Source of the DNA: Takakia lepidozioides
Lineage: Eukaryota; Streptophyta; Takakiopsida; Takakiales; Takakiaceae
NCBI GenBank assembly: GCA_030704615.1
Contig: CM060731.1
Location: 94,962,756 to 95,026,755 of the forward strand
DNA: 64,000 nt
Direction: 5' to 3'
The position numbers were made by a program, and so were the translations under genes. Positions 12,209 through 26,400 of the stretch are shown one piece after another; the stretch's first letter is position 1; each line of letters starts with the position of its first letter. The notes under the pieces are model-generated. The model did no database searches and was not told where the DNA came from. It saw nothing but the letters and a program-made list of their open reading frames with translations.

Positions 12209-14470
12209 TTGTTTAACTAAATATTTGTCTAGTCAATCAACTAACTATTCCTGGCCTCCTTCACCCGCTAGTACCATCTGCCACCAGAAACTACGACTTC
12301 CTGTCGCACTACAAAGGCTAACGCCTGCTGGGTAGCTCCTCTTCGCTACCCTCTTGGCGCCAGAACCGCGTCAAGGCTCTCCCGATCAGCTCTGCTAAAC
12401 TATCTACGCAAAGGCGGTCATCCCCTGGCTTCCTACTGCTCTCTATCAATGCTACGACGTATCCCATCCCAGTGCCCTAATGTAGCAAAGCCAGTAGTCG
12501 TGCTTGCCCCTGTTGTAGTGCACAAGAGCGAGGATAGCTTGGTCGATTTGGTCGTCGCTCATTCTTCCTACGAGACCTATCTATCTTCCTATCTGGGTTC
12601 TTGCCCTCTAGTGGCTACACTATGAAGCCACAACATAGCGCGTTACCATACAAAATACAAGAAGAAGACAACACAACGACACAAGGTACACACTGTCCAT
12701 TCCAGAATTTCTCCTTCGTATGCTTACTATAAGGCGATCCCCAAAACCAAGGTGTCTGGCTACTCAATCTTACAAGTACAACGTGGGTCGCGGCCCGAAC
12801 TCTCTTCCAGCGCTGTCTCTCTTTGCTGATTACTACTTTAGCCTGACTAGCGCTCTACTACTACTACCATTATCCCCCTCTTACTCTGGTTGCTAAGCCT
12901 CCGTCAATCTGCTACTGCGCTCTCCACCTGAGTCTCTCTCTCGCTTCTCCCAAAATCGCAGCAACTACCTCCGGCATTTGCACTCGCTCCTTCTCTCCCA
13001 CTCTTCTTTTCTCTCTCTCTCTCTTCTGCCCTCATGGCATGGCCTAGATCTCTGCTTGTGAGGTCCTTCCCCTGCTGCTGCCATGATTGTGTCCTTCAAT
13101 CGTCCTCGTGATGATTGGGGCTGGGGCGTGAAGTCCTTCCTTCTGCACAAGAAAGTACGTTGTCCATTTGTCCTCGCAGCAACCTGTCCTCCTCGCCACT
13201 TCCCGCGTCCTCATAGCCAAGATCGAGTCCGTAGTCCCTACGAGACTTGTAGTCGTTAGGGTTGTCGTTGCTTATTTTTCCACCTTGCCGCTCCTTCCAC
13301 TACGAGCTCGTTGGATCTTCCTCCGGTAGTTACCCCCCCCGCCCCCTCTCCTGCATCAAACGGAGGGTTAGTTAAATATTTGTCTAGTCCATCAACTAAC
13401 TATCCCCGACCTCCTTCACCCACTGGTACCATCTGCCACCAGAAACTATGACTTCCTCTTGCACTACGAAGGCTGACTCCCGCTGGGTAGCTCCTCTTCG
13501 CTACCCTCTTGCCAGAACCGCATCAAGGCCCTCCCGATCAGCTCTACTAGACTATCTACGCTAAGGCGATCATCCCCCAGCTTCCTACTGCTCTCTATCA
13601 ATGCTACGACGTACCCAGTGCCCCAATGTAGCAGAGCCAGCAGTCCTGCTCGCCCCTGGTGTAGGGCACAAGAGTGAGGATAGCTTGGTCGATCTGGTCC
13701 TCGCTTATTCTTCCTACGAGACCTATCTATCTTCCTATTTGGGTTCTTGTCCTCCGGTGGCTACACTATGAAGCCACAGCGTAGCGCGATGGGGGCAAGA
13801 TCCTAGTATTGAACCATACAAAATACAAGAAGCAGACAACACAACGACACAAGGTACACGCTGTCCATTCCAAAATTTCTCCTTCGTATGCTTACCATAA
13901 GGCGATCCCCAAAATCGAGGTGCCTAGCTACTCAATCTTACGCGTACAAGGTGGGTCGCAGCCTGAACTCTCTTCCAGCGCTGTCTCTCTCTGCTGATTA
14001 CTACTTTAGCCTGACTAGCGTTCTACTCTTACTGCCATTATCCCCCTCTTACTCTGGTTGTTAAGCCTCCATCAATTGCTACTGCGCTCTCCACTTGAGT
14101 CTCTCCCTCACTTCTCCCAAAATCGCAGCAACTACCTCCGGCCTTTGCAACTCGCTCCTTCTCTCCCCAGGCTTCTTATTCTCTCTCTCTCTTTTGCGCC
14201 CCTCATGGCATTGCCTAGATCTCTGCTTGCAAGCGTCCTTCCCCTGCTGCTCCCATGATCGTGTCCTTCAATCGTCCTCGTGATGATTGGGGTTGGGGCG
14301 TGAAGTCCTTCCTTCCGCACAAGAAAGTACGTTGTCCCTTTGTCCTCGCAGCAGCCTGTCTTCCTCGCTGCTTCCCGCGTACTCCTCGTAGCCGAGATCG
14401 AGTCTGTAGTCCCTGCAAAACTCGTAGTCGTTGGGGTTGTTGTTGCTCGTTTTTCCACCTTGCCGCTCTA
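12209..14470. repeat. 1.15-kb segment present twice in direct orientation
   Basis: Copy 1 (about 12,209-13,305) and copy 2 (about 13,366-14,465) share long similar runs at an offset of 1,155-1,170 bp: AACTAAATATTTGTCTAGTC, ACCATCTGCCACCAGAAACT, TGCCTAGATCTCTGCTTG-type and GTGAAGTCCTTCCTT runs. They differ by many substitutions and small indels. A C-rich linker (13,320-13,365) separates them. They could be two LTRs or a tandem duplication; no LTR-end dinucleotides or coding domain are evident. Confidence 0.8.
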
Positions 14471-15343
14471 TTTTCTCTGTTATGTCACTCTCTTTCTAGC
14501 GGTTCCGCCGCTTTAACTCTGTCCCCATTTGCAACCATGGCCGCCCCCATGCCTCCAGCTCCGGCGTTCTGTGCTGCTATGCCTCATTCTTCTTGCTTCC
14601 TCTCACGCTCAGTCAATGTTCACTACAGCCTTCTTATGGTGCTTCTTTTAAGTTTTTTTTTGCAGCTTTCTGAGTGGTTTCACTAATCGGGCCCCAACAC
14701 AATGTGCTCACGACTTCCATCAACACCAACAAATCCTCGTCATGAATGCGCATGAAGTGTTTTCTTCCTACTCCAGCGAGTGGCCTATTCATCACGCTCT
14801 TCCTCCTATCGACATGCACTGCAACTCTTGCGGACCTCACTTCGGTAAGCTCCCTGTCAAGTTATTTTACTACTAGTGTGAAACTAGCTAGGAAATAGCT
14901 AGCTTTTACATATTGACATTTGGGATTGGCCCAAGTATCAATCCAGGGGTCAAGGCAGATTTAGGCCCTGGAGTGGTTATCTTCACGGCAAGCGCGGGAG
15001 GCTCATCTTTCTCGAGTTGAGCCTCACCGCGCCTAGCTATGGCGCCGTAGTGTGGATTCCCCATGGCATGGGGTGCACTTGGCTTGACTTGTATTTGAGT
15101 GATGAGGTTATATATGCATGAGTTTATGCTTCAGCTTTGTGAGCTCGCATGAGCTTCTGCTTGTATTCTTTTTTGTATCACTCGAGAAAGATTGTGTGGA
15201 CTAGTGACTGCCATAGTGGCAGCCTAGTGACTGACTAGTTGTAGCCTAGTGGTTGGACTAGTGGCTGGACCAGTGGTGGACTAGTGATATACTAGTGTGT
15301 GGCGTGCACATGTGTTGTGTGGTTTTGGACAGCGATGTAGTTG
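14471..15343. other. Unassigned DNA with R1-like motif
   Basis: No gene is recognised. CTCACTTCGGTAAGCTCCC at about 14,838 is also found at 51,509, where it borders repeat R1. From 15,190 there is a local run of GACTAGTG/CTAGTGG words (about 15,200-15,295). Confidence 0.4.
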
Positions 15344-15862
15344 TGTAGCGATATGTATGCGCACGACATCCCTTTCAAGTCATAGTTACTCGCTTTGATG
15401 CGCGCGCCTAACTCCCAAACTGGCCGCCGGGCCAACTCGGAGCTTCGTCTGCTCACCGGGGCATAACGGTCCCCCTCACACTCCCACTCGACCCTCGACC
15501 TGTGGGGTTCAGTTGAAATTCCCTTTGGTAGATGGCAGTCCGGAACAGCTCCCCACACCTTGGTCACTTTCTGGCTCGCACGCTTACTCCCTAGTTTTTG
15601 GTCACCAACGGGCTTGCACCGTTCTCGAGGTTATTACTCCCTATATATACTTCTATAGGTGTCCGCGAGGGTTCCACAAGTAGCACCCTCCAAATCTGGT
15701 GCACCACCACTTAGACCCTCGATCGTCCCAGTGGTGAGCCGCGGTGAGTCTTGGCCCACCCACCACGGCTCCAATGGACCGTGGTGAGTCCCAAGACTCC
15801 CCACGACTCCCACCACAAGGCCTCAGCCTCATGGTGAGTCCTATGCCACCCCCCAACTAGTA
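15344..15862 (+). repeat. Dispersed repeat R1, copy 1
   Basis: Near-identical blocks occur here and at 51,510-52,020: CATAGTTACTCGCTTTGATG, CCGGGGCATAACGGTCCCC, GTGAGTCTTGGCCCACCCAC and CCCAAGACTCCCCACGACTC, in the same order. The right edge lies exactly where LINE reverse-transcriptase homology stops (15,862/15,863). This is either an insertion into the LINE or a shared breakpoint. No coding potential is recognised. Confidence 0.75.
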
Positions 15863-17005
15863 GGGCTGATGTTTTGTTCCAGTTGACCTTAAAGCCTGAC
15901 GCTTGGCAGAAGGTCTGTAGTGTATCCCCAACATTGTCCAAGTTTCCTGGGGTTGTTTGAAGCATGATAAAGGTATCATCGACAAACATTGAGTCTACCA
16001 AGTGAGATGGTTGTTTGGTGATGTAGTTTGTCATGCGAAGGCCTTTAATGTTTTGATTCTTCTCCAACAAGTAGCCGAGGGAATCAGCCACTATAAGGAA
16101 AAGGAAAGGGGCCAATGGGCAGCCTTGGCAGACTCATCGTTGCAAGGGAAAAGAGGAAGAGATGTGACCATTTACGATGATTCGGCTTGAAGAGGTGGTA
16201 AGTAAAATCTTGACCCATTTACAGAAGTGTGGAGGGATACCAATCTTAGCTAGGGCTGCCAAGAGGAAGTTCCACTCGACCTTGTCGAACGCCTTTTCGA
16301 AATCCAGAAGCAACATGGTGATAGCGTGGCTTGTTCTAGCTGCAAATTTGGGGACCTCTTGAGCCAAGAGCAGGTTGTCCAGGATAAATCTTCCCTTGAT
16401 GAACCCCATTTGATTGGGACGGATTAGGGAGGGGAGGAGTGGCTGTAGTCTTAGAGCCAGGGTTTTTGCAATAATTTTATATGCCACATTCAACAAGGTG
16501 ATTGGGCGGTAGTTAGAGATATTGGTTTTGTCCCCCTTTTTGTACAACAATGTGATAACCCCTGTGACATGGCTTCTGGCATGGAGCCCTGGTGAAATAG
16601 ATGGTTCGCCATTGCGGTGAAGTCATATGAGATGTCAGACCACATGGCCTTGTAGAACTCAACAGATAGGCCGTCCATCCCCGGGGCCTTGTTGTTTTGG
16701 AGTTTATCCAAGGCGTCTTCTAATTCTGCTTCAGATAAATCCCCCTCCAACGATGAAGCTTTCTGACCGGAGAGGATGGTTGGGGTGTAGGGCAGGCAAG
16801 CGGTTTGGGAGGGAGTTGGTATGAGGTTCACCATGTCACTTTTAAACAGCTGCTGGAAATGCTTGCGGGATAGGTCCGCCATGGCTTTGGGGGTTGTGGC
16901 AGAAAAGCCAGAAGACTGATGGCTTGATATGCCCTGCATAATCTGGTCTTATCGAAGAAATATTTTGTCACATTTTCGCCCTTGGTAGGCCAATTCACTC
17001 CCGCT
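15863..17005 (-). pseudogene. LINE (non-LTR) reverse transcriptase, broken
   Basis: Reading leftward, the frames give in order WPTKGENVTKYFFDKTR, NNKAPGMDGLSVEFYK, SNYRPITLLNVAYKI, LDFEKAFDKVEWNFL, QGCPLAPFLF, FVDDTFIML and FKVNWNKTSAL. These are consecutive motifs of the LINE reverse transcriptase, with FVDD as the catalytic box. The gene is dead: the frame changes near 16,940 and near 16,555, and an in-frame TGA (near 16,137) replaces the first glycine of the expected R-G-V-x-Q-G motif. It is cut at 15,863 by repeat R1 and at 17,005 by a tandem repeat. Endonuclease and 3' parts are missing. Confidence 0.93.
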
Positions 17006-17009
17006 AGGG

Positions 17010-17330
17010 TTCTGTTTGGTATACTAACAGAGGTATAGTCTGAGCTGATTAGGGTCCACATATGGTGATACATCAACAGAGGTATAGTAAAAGGGACAAG
17101 CTCATGTTTGGTATACTAACAGAGGTATAGTCTGAGCTGATTAGGGTTCACATATGGTGATACCTCAATAGAGGTATAGTAAAATGGACAAGCTCATGTT
17201 TGGTATACTAACAGAGGTATAGTCTCACATTAGGGTTCACATATGGTGATACCTCAACAGAGGTATAGTCAAAGGGACAAGCTCCTGTTTGGTATACTAA
17301 TAGAGGTATAGTCTGAGCATACACTACTAG
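17010..17330 (+). repeat. Tandem repeat, ~92-bp unit, about 3.5 copies
   Basis: Units start at about 17,012, 17,105, 17,197 and 17,287 with GTTTGGTATACTAACAGAGG. They continue through CACATATGGTGATAC and a second GAGGTATAGT to GGACAAGCTC. Unit 3 has a small deletion and the last is partial. The array borders the LINE remnant. Confidence 0.92.
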
Positions 17331-20300
17331 GGTTTGTAATGAAGAGCTAGAATGCAAGTCCTTGACTTCTATGCTTCTACTCAAGCAAAAAATGGTCTCT
17401 AGGTGGTCATAAGAGGCATCTTCTTGCTCTCTTCCACCCCAATGTGCAACCAAGAGTGGTCCAACTCAACTTGCAAGTCATTGTCCACCAAATCAATCCC
17501 CCTTCTAGTCCTTGGGGTTTGATTGCAAACTACCATATCTCCATTGCCGAGCAATCATGCATTTGTCTCCTCATCACTTGACAATTGCTCCAAATCAACA
17601 CAAATTATCTCAATGTGTAGGAGCAATGTTTGTCACTTACAATAATGCTCCCAAGCAATCCGCCTTGGATCCCACTCTCACGCCATATGCCTCATTTGGG
17701 GTCTTGCACCAATCCATCATCCATGTGCTCCCCGTGGTCATTTGAATGCATGTTTCATGACCTCTTGGCCTATGTGTTGCTCTCCTTCATTATAACATGA
17801 ATCAACACCTCTCCACTTCACACACAAATGGATCTCAAATGCCTTCACCTCTTGCTAGTTCAAGAGTTCCCCTTCTCAAACTTGAACTTACAAACTCAAG
17901 CGAACATGCTCCACACATGCACCACTTGCTTGGTCAACTATCCACCACAAAGCTCGCACTACCAAGAGCATAAATAGCCAAGTATTGCCTCCCCCTCTTG
18001 TCACATTACATAGTTAGGGTGAAGCTATGCATACATTGAATGATGATTTCCCTTCAAGGATTTCCCACCACATGTTCTCCAAGCCCTTCCAATGGCACCC
18101 TAAGCTTGGCTCCACACCACCATGATTGGAAGATTTCTTCACATGCTCCCTTTCAAAACCTCTTGAGCTTCTTAGTGCTCTCCAAGTGCTTGCCCTTGTT
18201 GTCTTCAAGCCCAAGCATATATAGCTCCTTGGCTTCTCTTCCACAACATCCACACTTTGAACTTGCTTAACCCTAGCTTGATAGTGAAATGAGCACTAAC
18301 AAGCCTTTAGTCACTCTCCACAAGCCATGGCGCACACCATCGACTCCATAATGCATACAAAGGATTCTCAAACCCTAGAATCCATGCTTCCACACACACA
18401 ACACTTCCTCCTTACAATCCTTGCAAAATCTTGTGACTCAAGAGCTTTCTTCTCAAGCTCTCCAACTCCTTGGTGCATGCAATACTCGAGCACCTTTCCT
18501 TGCAACCCCTTGCAAGCCTTGTGATACAAGAGCTAAATTCTCCTAGCTCTCAACCTCTTTAAAATACAAGTGCAAAACTAATCCTTACACTCCGCACTCA
18601 CAAGCATAAGGTGATCTTCTTGTAGTGATAAGAGATGAGAAATGAGAGAAGTAGAAGACAATGAAAGCTCTCAAAGCATGAAGCAATCACATGAAGAACA
18701 AGCCCTAAGTCCTTCCAAGTGAAATCCACTCTATCACATAAACTAAGTCAAGCCAAGGGCACCTTTGCTTATAAATCAGTGGTTACCTACCACATACATC
18801 CATATACCAAATTGCAAAAAAAATCACCACAAAAATTTGAAGATTATAGTATTTTGGTGGGGGTTGTTTTCTTTTTTGGGAATTTGAGAAACCTGCAATG
18901 TCAGGTTTGACCAAGCAATTGCAGTGCCGGGTTGATTTTTTCTGGGCCCACCGCACCCACAGTTATATCCTATTCCAAGTATGCACAAATTTCATGCTAA
19001 AATGATGCGCTACATGCTCTTGGTATGTATTCTTTGGGGGGTTCAGATATGTTCCAGAACATGGAATTTCTAACATTGTCAAAATGTGTGCTGAAATCCA
19101 AGACTTTTTTATATCCGAGTGGTGAGAGAATGAGTTCCTATGATCCTCATCATAATGTTAAATTTTTTTGGGAATCCAATGGTGAATTTTTCAAGTATTG
19201 AGGCCTAAGTGGGGCCAAGTGTTTTGGAGCTGGCTGTTGCATGCACCAATAGAAAGTTGCCACGTAGGTAGTCAACCCTGCCTAGCCCCTCTCCTTACCT
19301 AACCCCAACGTTTTTGCAAAAATCTGCAGGTCAGGGTTTAACTCCAAATGCATTTATTTCCACTTGTGGGTGGGGACTATCTTGTCAGCAAATTTATTGC
19401 TTCAGGAATAGTTTAATTTCAATAAAATTGCAGCAAGATATGGGCATTTATCTAACAGGTCGAGACCCGATTCAGGTCGCCTAGGAAGTTAAGGGTTAAA
19501 TGTCAAATTTTAATTTTTTTTAAACAGTTTCTACATATATATATATATTAGTTCATATATATATTTATCTATTAAAACTAAAACCCGAAAAAAAAGAAAA
19601 AAGAAAAAGAAAAAAGAAAAAAAACGGATCCCTGACCTGCTATACTGGCGACCGGGTTGCGGGTTTAGCGGGTTCTGGACCTGGCAGGCGGATCAGGGTT
19701 CATGAACCCTGTCAGAGTCCGAGTTTTTGGTGATAGCACGGGATCCGTACCGCCGGGTACCCGGGGTCGAAACCCAGACCTGCACAATAGTGATCCCTTC
19801 CCCATGGTTGGTTTCTTCCCTAAACTTACAATTGGTACCTTACCTTCTCTGTAATGATAAACAGTGTTGACCATCCTTCTTCATTAAGAATTGAACAATT
19901 TACAAGCAACAAGAGAGGCTAACGATTTCTTTTGAGCAGGTAATCTATCTCTCTTTCTCTCTTAGTGCACCACTCGTGAAAGATCCAAGTGAATTATCCC
20001 ATATGTATTTTCTATAAAATCAAAGTAGCTGCGGCAGAAGATAAAGCAAAAGAAATGTTCCGTTCCTTCGTTCTACCAGACTTCTAAAGCTAAGACACTG
20101 AAACAAACTGAAACAGGGAACTCTTACAGACATGCCATTCTCTAGGCAGGCACCTTCAATTTGGGCAGATAGCTTTTACAACCAAGGATAAACGTGTCCA
20201 ATCTACAGCTTGCCACTAAACACCTGACAAAACACTTGCAACTTGCAACACTTCAGTTTGTCGCGGGAGTCAGGTAGAGGGCATGATCTTTGGAATATTC

Positions 20301-20409
20301 CACCACTGTACAGCCCATTCCCATGAAGAGATTGTCGGGTACACTTCCATATGCTTTGTTCTGCTTGTCCTGCTGCCAAATAACAGTCTATACAACCAGG
20401 TTCTAATTT
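17331..20409. other. Repeat-rich DNA without a recognised gene
   Basis: 17,340-18,960 is rich in CAAG/CTTG words and has no long open frame; it may be an LTR or other untranslated retroelement part. A TA-rich run (about 19,535-19,570) and an A/G tract (about 19,585-19,625) are simple sequence. 19,640-19,800 has GGGTT/ACCCG-rich repeat-like sequence. About 20,100-20,409 is probably the SKI3 3' UTR, read leftward. Confidence 0.4.
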
Positions 20410-23400
20410 CTACTGCTGCCGTAGAGTCATCCAATAGCGGGGACATGTCGGATTCAGGTGCACCGCTCTTTGCATCCATGAGTGAGTACTTTGAAATATC
20501 TCTAGTCCCCACTTGTCTTTTGGTGATGCAGCTTTGGACTGCTCAGCAAGCAACCCCATTTGGAAATACAACTCCGCAGGCCTGTGATCTGTATCATAAA
20601 CCAACCTGTAGTGAGGCTTACACAGTGTGAGTAATCTATATATTGTAATTTATCTTTCGTTTGAAGACAGCCAAAAATGCATTTCTCATGATTAAGTCAA
20701 CCACACGCAGTAGTGACAACTACAGAAGTTGAGAGAAGTAAAGCATACCTGCAGGCCAACCTGCCCATGCAACATGAAGACTGTGTTCCCACTTGGAAAG
20801 TCCCCTACCACGAGAGTTCAATTTACTGCTCTCTGTTAGTGCCAGCAGGGCACCTGCAATCGGCAATCCTGCGAGTCCCCTGCGCACCGCCCTGCTCAAA
20901 CTACGGATAGATAATGACAAAAAGTCGGTTTTACCTCCCAGCTTGGCCAGCTCCATGCATATAGCACCTGCACCCAGGTATAGCACAGCCTGAGAAACCT
21001 CCTCCCAAAAGATTTCACATTGGTCTATTGGGACTCCTACTAAAAGAGCAAGTTGAGAGGCATCAAGATGCCATTGCAGTGATGCCATCTGGCAACTTCA
21101 AAGGTGACATAATTCTGTGTACCATGAAAAAGATGAAGAACATCATTGTCTGGCAATAGAGCCAAAGCTTCTGCAACAGTTTTCTCAGCAGATGAATAAT
21201 CTGCATCTTGCAACAAAGCCTGAGCATCCCCAAGTCGGCATAAGGCCAGCCACATTCGCTGCTCGTCCACATTTTTCTTCTGGATGGCATCTTCTAAGGT
21301 GTCACTCCTTTCCTCTCTCTGAAACCCCAACTGACGCTCCAATTCTGCCAACTTCAACAATCCAAGCACATCATCTGGGCTGCCATCTTCATGACGCTTC
21401 TCGAGTTCCAGTCGTGATGCTGTGTGATTCTGTGTAGTGACATAGCAACGTGCCAGCAGAAAACCTCCTAAAAAAGAATATCCTGAGGAGACATTAAGCT
21501 CACAGGCAGCCTTTGCCTGCTGCAAGGCAGTTTCACCATCACCAGAATGCAGAGCAGCATCGGAAGCACAGATCCTGAGCATCAGGCTCATATGTGAATC
21601 CTCAGGCATGGTTGCCAGCTGTGTATGTGCTATCCGGCTGATGGTATGGTACAACTGTTTTGACTTCTGCGCCTGCATCTGTAAGGCGAGCACCAGACTG
21701 TACTGTGCTTTTCTGTTCCAAGGCTGTGTGTGTACCCACCTGCACATGGCCCCCACCTTCCCTACTTTCATTATCCATCCAACTTTGACAAGTGGGCACA
21801 ACACTCCGTATTGCAAAGGTGTCCATTTTCTGGATTGAAAAGACATAACCAACGAGACAGGAAATTTACTGCATGCACAGGAGGCTCAAAGAGGAAAGGT
21901 GCAAACAATGTAGCAAGCTAACCTTAGAAGCCAATCAACCATTTTGCACAATCACTATTACCGTTGTAGTTGTGGAACCACAGAGCTTGCAGACGCATTG
22001 TGACTGGAGCAAGAGGAGAAGGATAAAGAAGGCCGAACACATCCACATGCACCACAGGCCACCATTGCAGCCACCAAACTGGTGCACAGTGCGCCTTGTT
22101 CAATTGTAGGGGGCAGGTGCACACTGCAGCACCGCATCACCGACTTTGCCTTGCCTCCCGGGCTGCTCTCTATCAGAGTTTGTCCCAGCTTTGCCCTGCC
22201 ACCAGCATGAAGGAGTAGTGAGTATGGCAAATAAGACACTTCTGCATACCATGATGCCAATGCCTTGAAGCTTATCCAATCTGAAAATGATCACAGGATT
22301 GAACATAACTTGCAGACAATACCGGAGTGACATGTTGTTCGGGAACGAATGCAAAGCCTTCAGGAGACTGCCAGCCACATCACTGGGGGTAGACTGCTTC
22401 ATCCCCTGCATGATCTGACACTCCCAATTGCCTATACGTAAGATACCGGCAAACACCAAACCTTAGTTAAATGGCAAGTGAATCTTAACGACTCGAAGTG
22501 ACATCCAAGTATTCTCCTGCAGATTCAAGTCTCTGAGACATTGTACCACATTTCAGGTAGATCGAAAAATGAGGAAAAGATTTAAAGAAAGCCCACATGA
22601 CCACAATCTGGAAGGTACAAATCATCGAAAAGTGTTGCAATTTAGACCTGCTTTCCGGCTGCAAGCAAGAGGTTTGCTTGGGGGCCACATTCATGCTTGA
22701 AGAGAAGGCCACAGCGAGACACGACATCAAAAACAGATGGTTGGTGGCCACTTGCAACTGCCAGTGCAAGAGCAGTCAAGCTGAAGTTAGCAAAATGAAA
22801 TAGCTCCATAGGTGTATTGCAAATCTCGTCAAGTGCAGACTGTGGCCCTGTGATCCAATATGTCATTTTGCAGTAGAGGCTTAGGGCACTGGCATCTTTG
22901 CTTAGTTTGACTGCCTGCTTTGCTACTGCTGCTGCCAACCCCCTGTCACCCGCCTGCCAAACTGCCACTGCATAGCTTCGAAGTGCCTCGTGCTCTTCCA
23001 GTAAAATCCCTGTTCAGCACCGGCACACATTTCGTTCTGATGAAAACCTTACTCTGAAGATCCTGATCCATCTGGCTCTCTGCAACTGTAGTCTACTTAT
23101 TACTCTGCAACAAACCGCTTAAACTGCTCAATACATTCAGAACTTCAAGATAGATTAAGGACATTTCAAGACTGGGAATGAGTATGTCCCCACTCTCGGC
23201 CAATACGCATTCCAGCAGCCTAGAGAACTTCTCGACCAATGAATCTCTCCCCTTATAAATCCTAGTTCTTCCTATTCTGATGGCCTCCATCAGACGCAAC
23301 ATGCATACTCGATGTATATACATGCTTGACCACACCAGCATGACAAGGTGCACAGGATGCGTACAAAGAATGATGAGTAGGTGGACCCGAGGCTTCCAGT

Positions 23401-26400
23401 GGTAGTGCACCTGTCTGGCCACAGGACTACAATGGGGTACACGTCTGAGGATGCTATGTGAGATAGGGGAAAGATATCAGGGATCTACCGGAGGAAACAC
23501 TAAAAGGGCAAACAACACAGCTGAACAATCTGATGTTCTCAGATACCACCTAGAATAGCACACAACATCTTCACCCCACAAGTTAGTGTATATGCCGGGC
23601 ATGAGCCATAGCAGCTTTCTGGCCTGAAGCGTGCATGTCCACAGAAGTAAAAAAGGAGTAGTCAGAACAACCTACCCGAGTCTGCAAGCTGTTTGTACTC
23701 TTGTATTGCAGCCCTGGGTATACTAGCCTGCCACTGAAAGCATGTCAGTGTACAACATTGCACTGAAGTATCCAAAAGTCATGGCTGTGATCAGCTGAGT
23801 TACCAGTACTACCGACATTCTCACCCCCAGCACATTTTTAGGCTACAACCAAACTGCAACCAATCAGAATGATTAGAAAAAAGACTGGCCTTGCAAAGGA
23901 CACGCGCCAAATTAAGAGAAACCATGTTATTTTGCTTGACTGTTGAAGACCCTCCTGATCCAGGACTTAAGGCAAGCGCATGGCGTGCCATCTGAAAGGC
24001 TGTGATAGCAGCTGACAAATTCCCTCGAGATTCACATGCAAGACCTCTGAGGTTGTGGGCCTCCGCTTGATGCGGGGCACGTTGCACAGCCTGCTCTGTT
24101 GCTGCATACACCTGTGTAAGCATTCAGCTTTGTAAATATTGCTTTTCTACATCCCATGGATATTTAGGCAAGCAAATGCAGGCAATGAAAACCCATGCAT
24201 ACTGAGTCTCGACTTAAAAAGTCCAGATAACATCTTTATTCTCCAAAATCAGCCCGACAACCATGAAACGACAAGAACCTGTGCAGACTGTAGCTGGTGT
24301 GCCCTTTCTGCCAGCTTAGCAAGGCCGAGCTGTACTTCCACCATCTGTTTGTACAGCCACGCTCCAGTAAGAAAAGCCTTGCCAATTGAATGAGACTGAA
24401 TCTTACTAAATATGCATGCAGAGTTGGTCTTGCCTTAAGTTTCATCACAAGGATAGACCAGAACTAAAAGGACAGCCGTCCTCATCACTGCTCAAACCCA
24501 CATAATTCCGCAGATAGACGTAGAAACAGGCTTTGTTATGACTTACAGGTGACAAATGAACAGCATATGAACAACTCGCCAACGCCTCCTCCTCATCCTC
24601 TTTCCTGTCACAAAGACATGCAAAAGCACTAGATAATAACCCACATGCATGCAAGATATCTCCAGTTTAAATATGACATACTGATGTCCACCAGTAGTGG
24701 AAAACAATGGACGTGACAGAAGGTTACCTGCTCCTCAAGCTGTGCACCAGTGCCATACCAGCCCACGGAAGGCCCAGCATTGGATCCGCACTTCGAGCCC
24801 TGTCAAAGGCCTGCATTGCTAACTCCTCATGGCCCTCCTCCAAATAAAGCTGCCAGTCCAGGGCACACTCTAGTACATGCAATATGGCCAGTTTGCAACA
24901 GCATGTCCAGATGCCACTGCTGCTCATGGTTTTTGAATACAATGATTGATTCTTATGATCAGAAATGAGCACTACAATCGGCAATGTATACCAAGCATAC
25001 CTTTCCAAGGTGAGCCCAGGTGAGAGCGTGGTATGCATCCACCCGCAGGGCCTGAATACACGCATGCTGCTGCAATGCTTTGTGCTGTGCTATTATGCCC
25101 AGCATCACCCAGAGGTCTGCATTGGCCCCTTCTAAGTGCAATCCTGCCAGCACCGCTTTTTCTGCTTCCATCCTGAACAGCACCTGGCTTATTTCAGCAA
25201 TCAGGCATCTTATTCTTCAGACCAGAGACAGTTTGCAAACGTTGAGACTTGAAACTACCGTGTTGATGAGCTCCTTGTCTTCTGTTGTTCAAGTGAAGAA
25301 ACAAGCTCCAGGGCTATGGCCAGGTCTGCATACACACCACCCTGAGAGGGACACAAGTGCAGCATACGAAGGTAGGCCTGCCTTGCTCTCTTGCTTGCAG
25401 ACACGCGCTGCTGGTACCATTCTTCGACCCTCGCATGAAGGTAAGCTGCTGCTCCAAGATTCACACCATCCCTGCCAGCCACTTCAACTCCTGCTTGCAT
25501 GGTTTCACATGGCAATGTTTGAGCATAGGCAACCTGTGTCTCCAAACCAAGAGTACACATCAGTCGTTTTCAAGTTACGCCCTCTCAGTTGCGTAACAAG
25601 TTTGACATACTGCACACAATTATGCTTGGTATGACATAATGCACTTGCATATGTTACAAGTCCAAGAGGCCAGCCACAAAAATTGGCAGGTGCCTTCTAC
25701 AATCATGAAGATTACCATGAGGTGAAATGGGACCCACAAGTGTCTTGAAGAAAGGTTGGAGGGGAACAACTGGGAAAAGGAGCCCTTTAAAATGCAGCCG
25801 CAAGCAACAATCAGTGTGTTGTGGAACAGATGGTCAATAGTGAATGGTGAATGTCATTATGGATCCGATGGCCAATACCTCTATGTCACCGAGCAACTTC
25901 CAAGCAGCGGCAACAGTGCCATGAGCTGCTGTACAGAATGATGCAATGTCCGATGCTTCCTGCAGTCAATCTCCTGGTTGTCACAAACAATTCCTAAGGG
26001 TAAACCCCTTCATGCAGCTAGTCATCCATTGCGTAGCACATAGGACCAACTTGGCAGCATGAGAAGCTGCCAAGACATTGCCATATGATGTTATTCGAAT
26101 GACGTTGACATACTTTTGAACTTTGTTTAGGGTCATTCTCACAAATCATCTAAGTACAAGGCATCATTGCAAGCTTTGCAGACCGAGCTTAATGATGCTC
26201 AGAAATGCCTCGCAAAGACTGTCCTCCCACCTTTCGCTCTACAACTTTACAAAAAACTTATGTAGGTCATGATTAAACTCAATTCATTCAAACTGAGTGT
26301 ACCAAACATCTTTCCATGCATGCTTTTGGGCTGCCTCTACACTACTAGAAGCTGGCTTGTCTCTGCCACTTGAAGATGAGGGAGATGGGACAGTAGAAGG

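Noticed and set aside
17331-18960. Long CAAG-rich region as coding sequence
   Set aside because: No open frame above about 80 codons with a recognisable motif on either strand.
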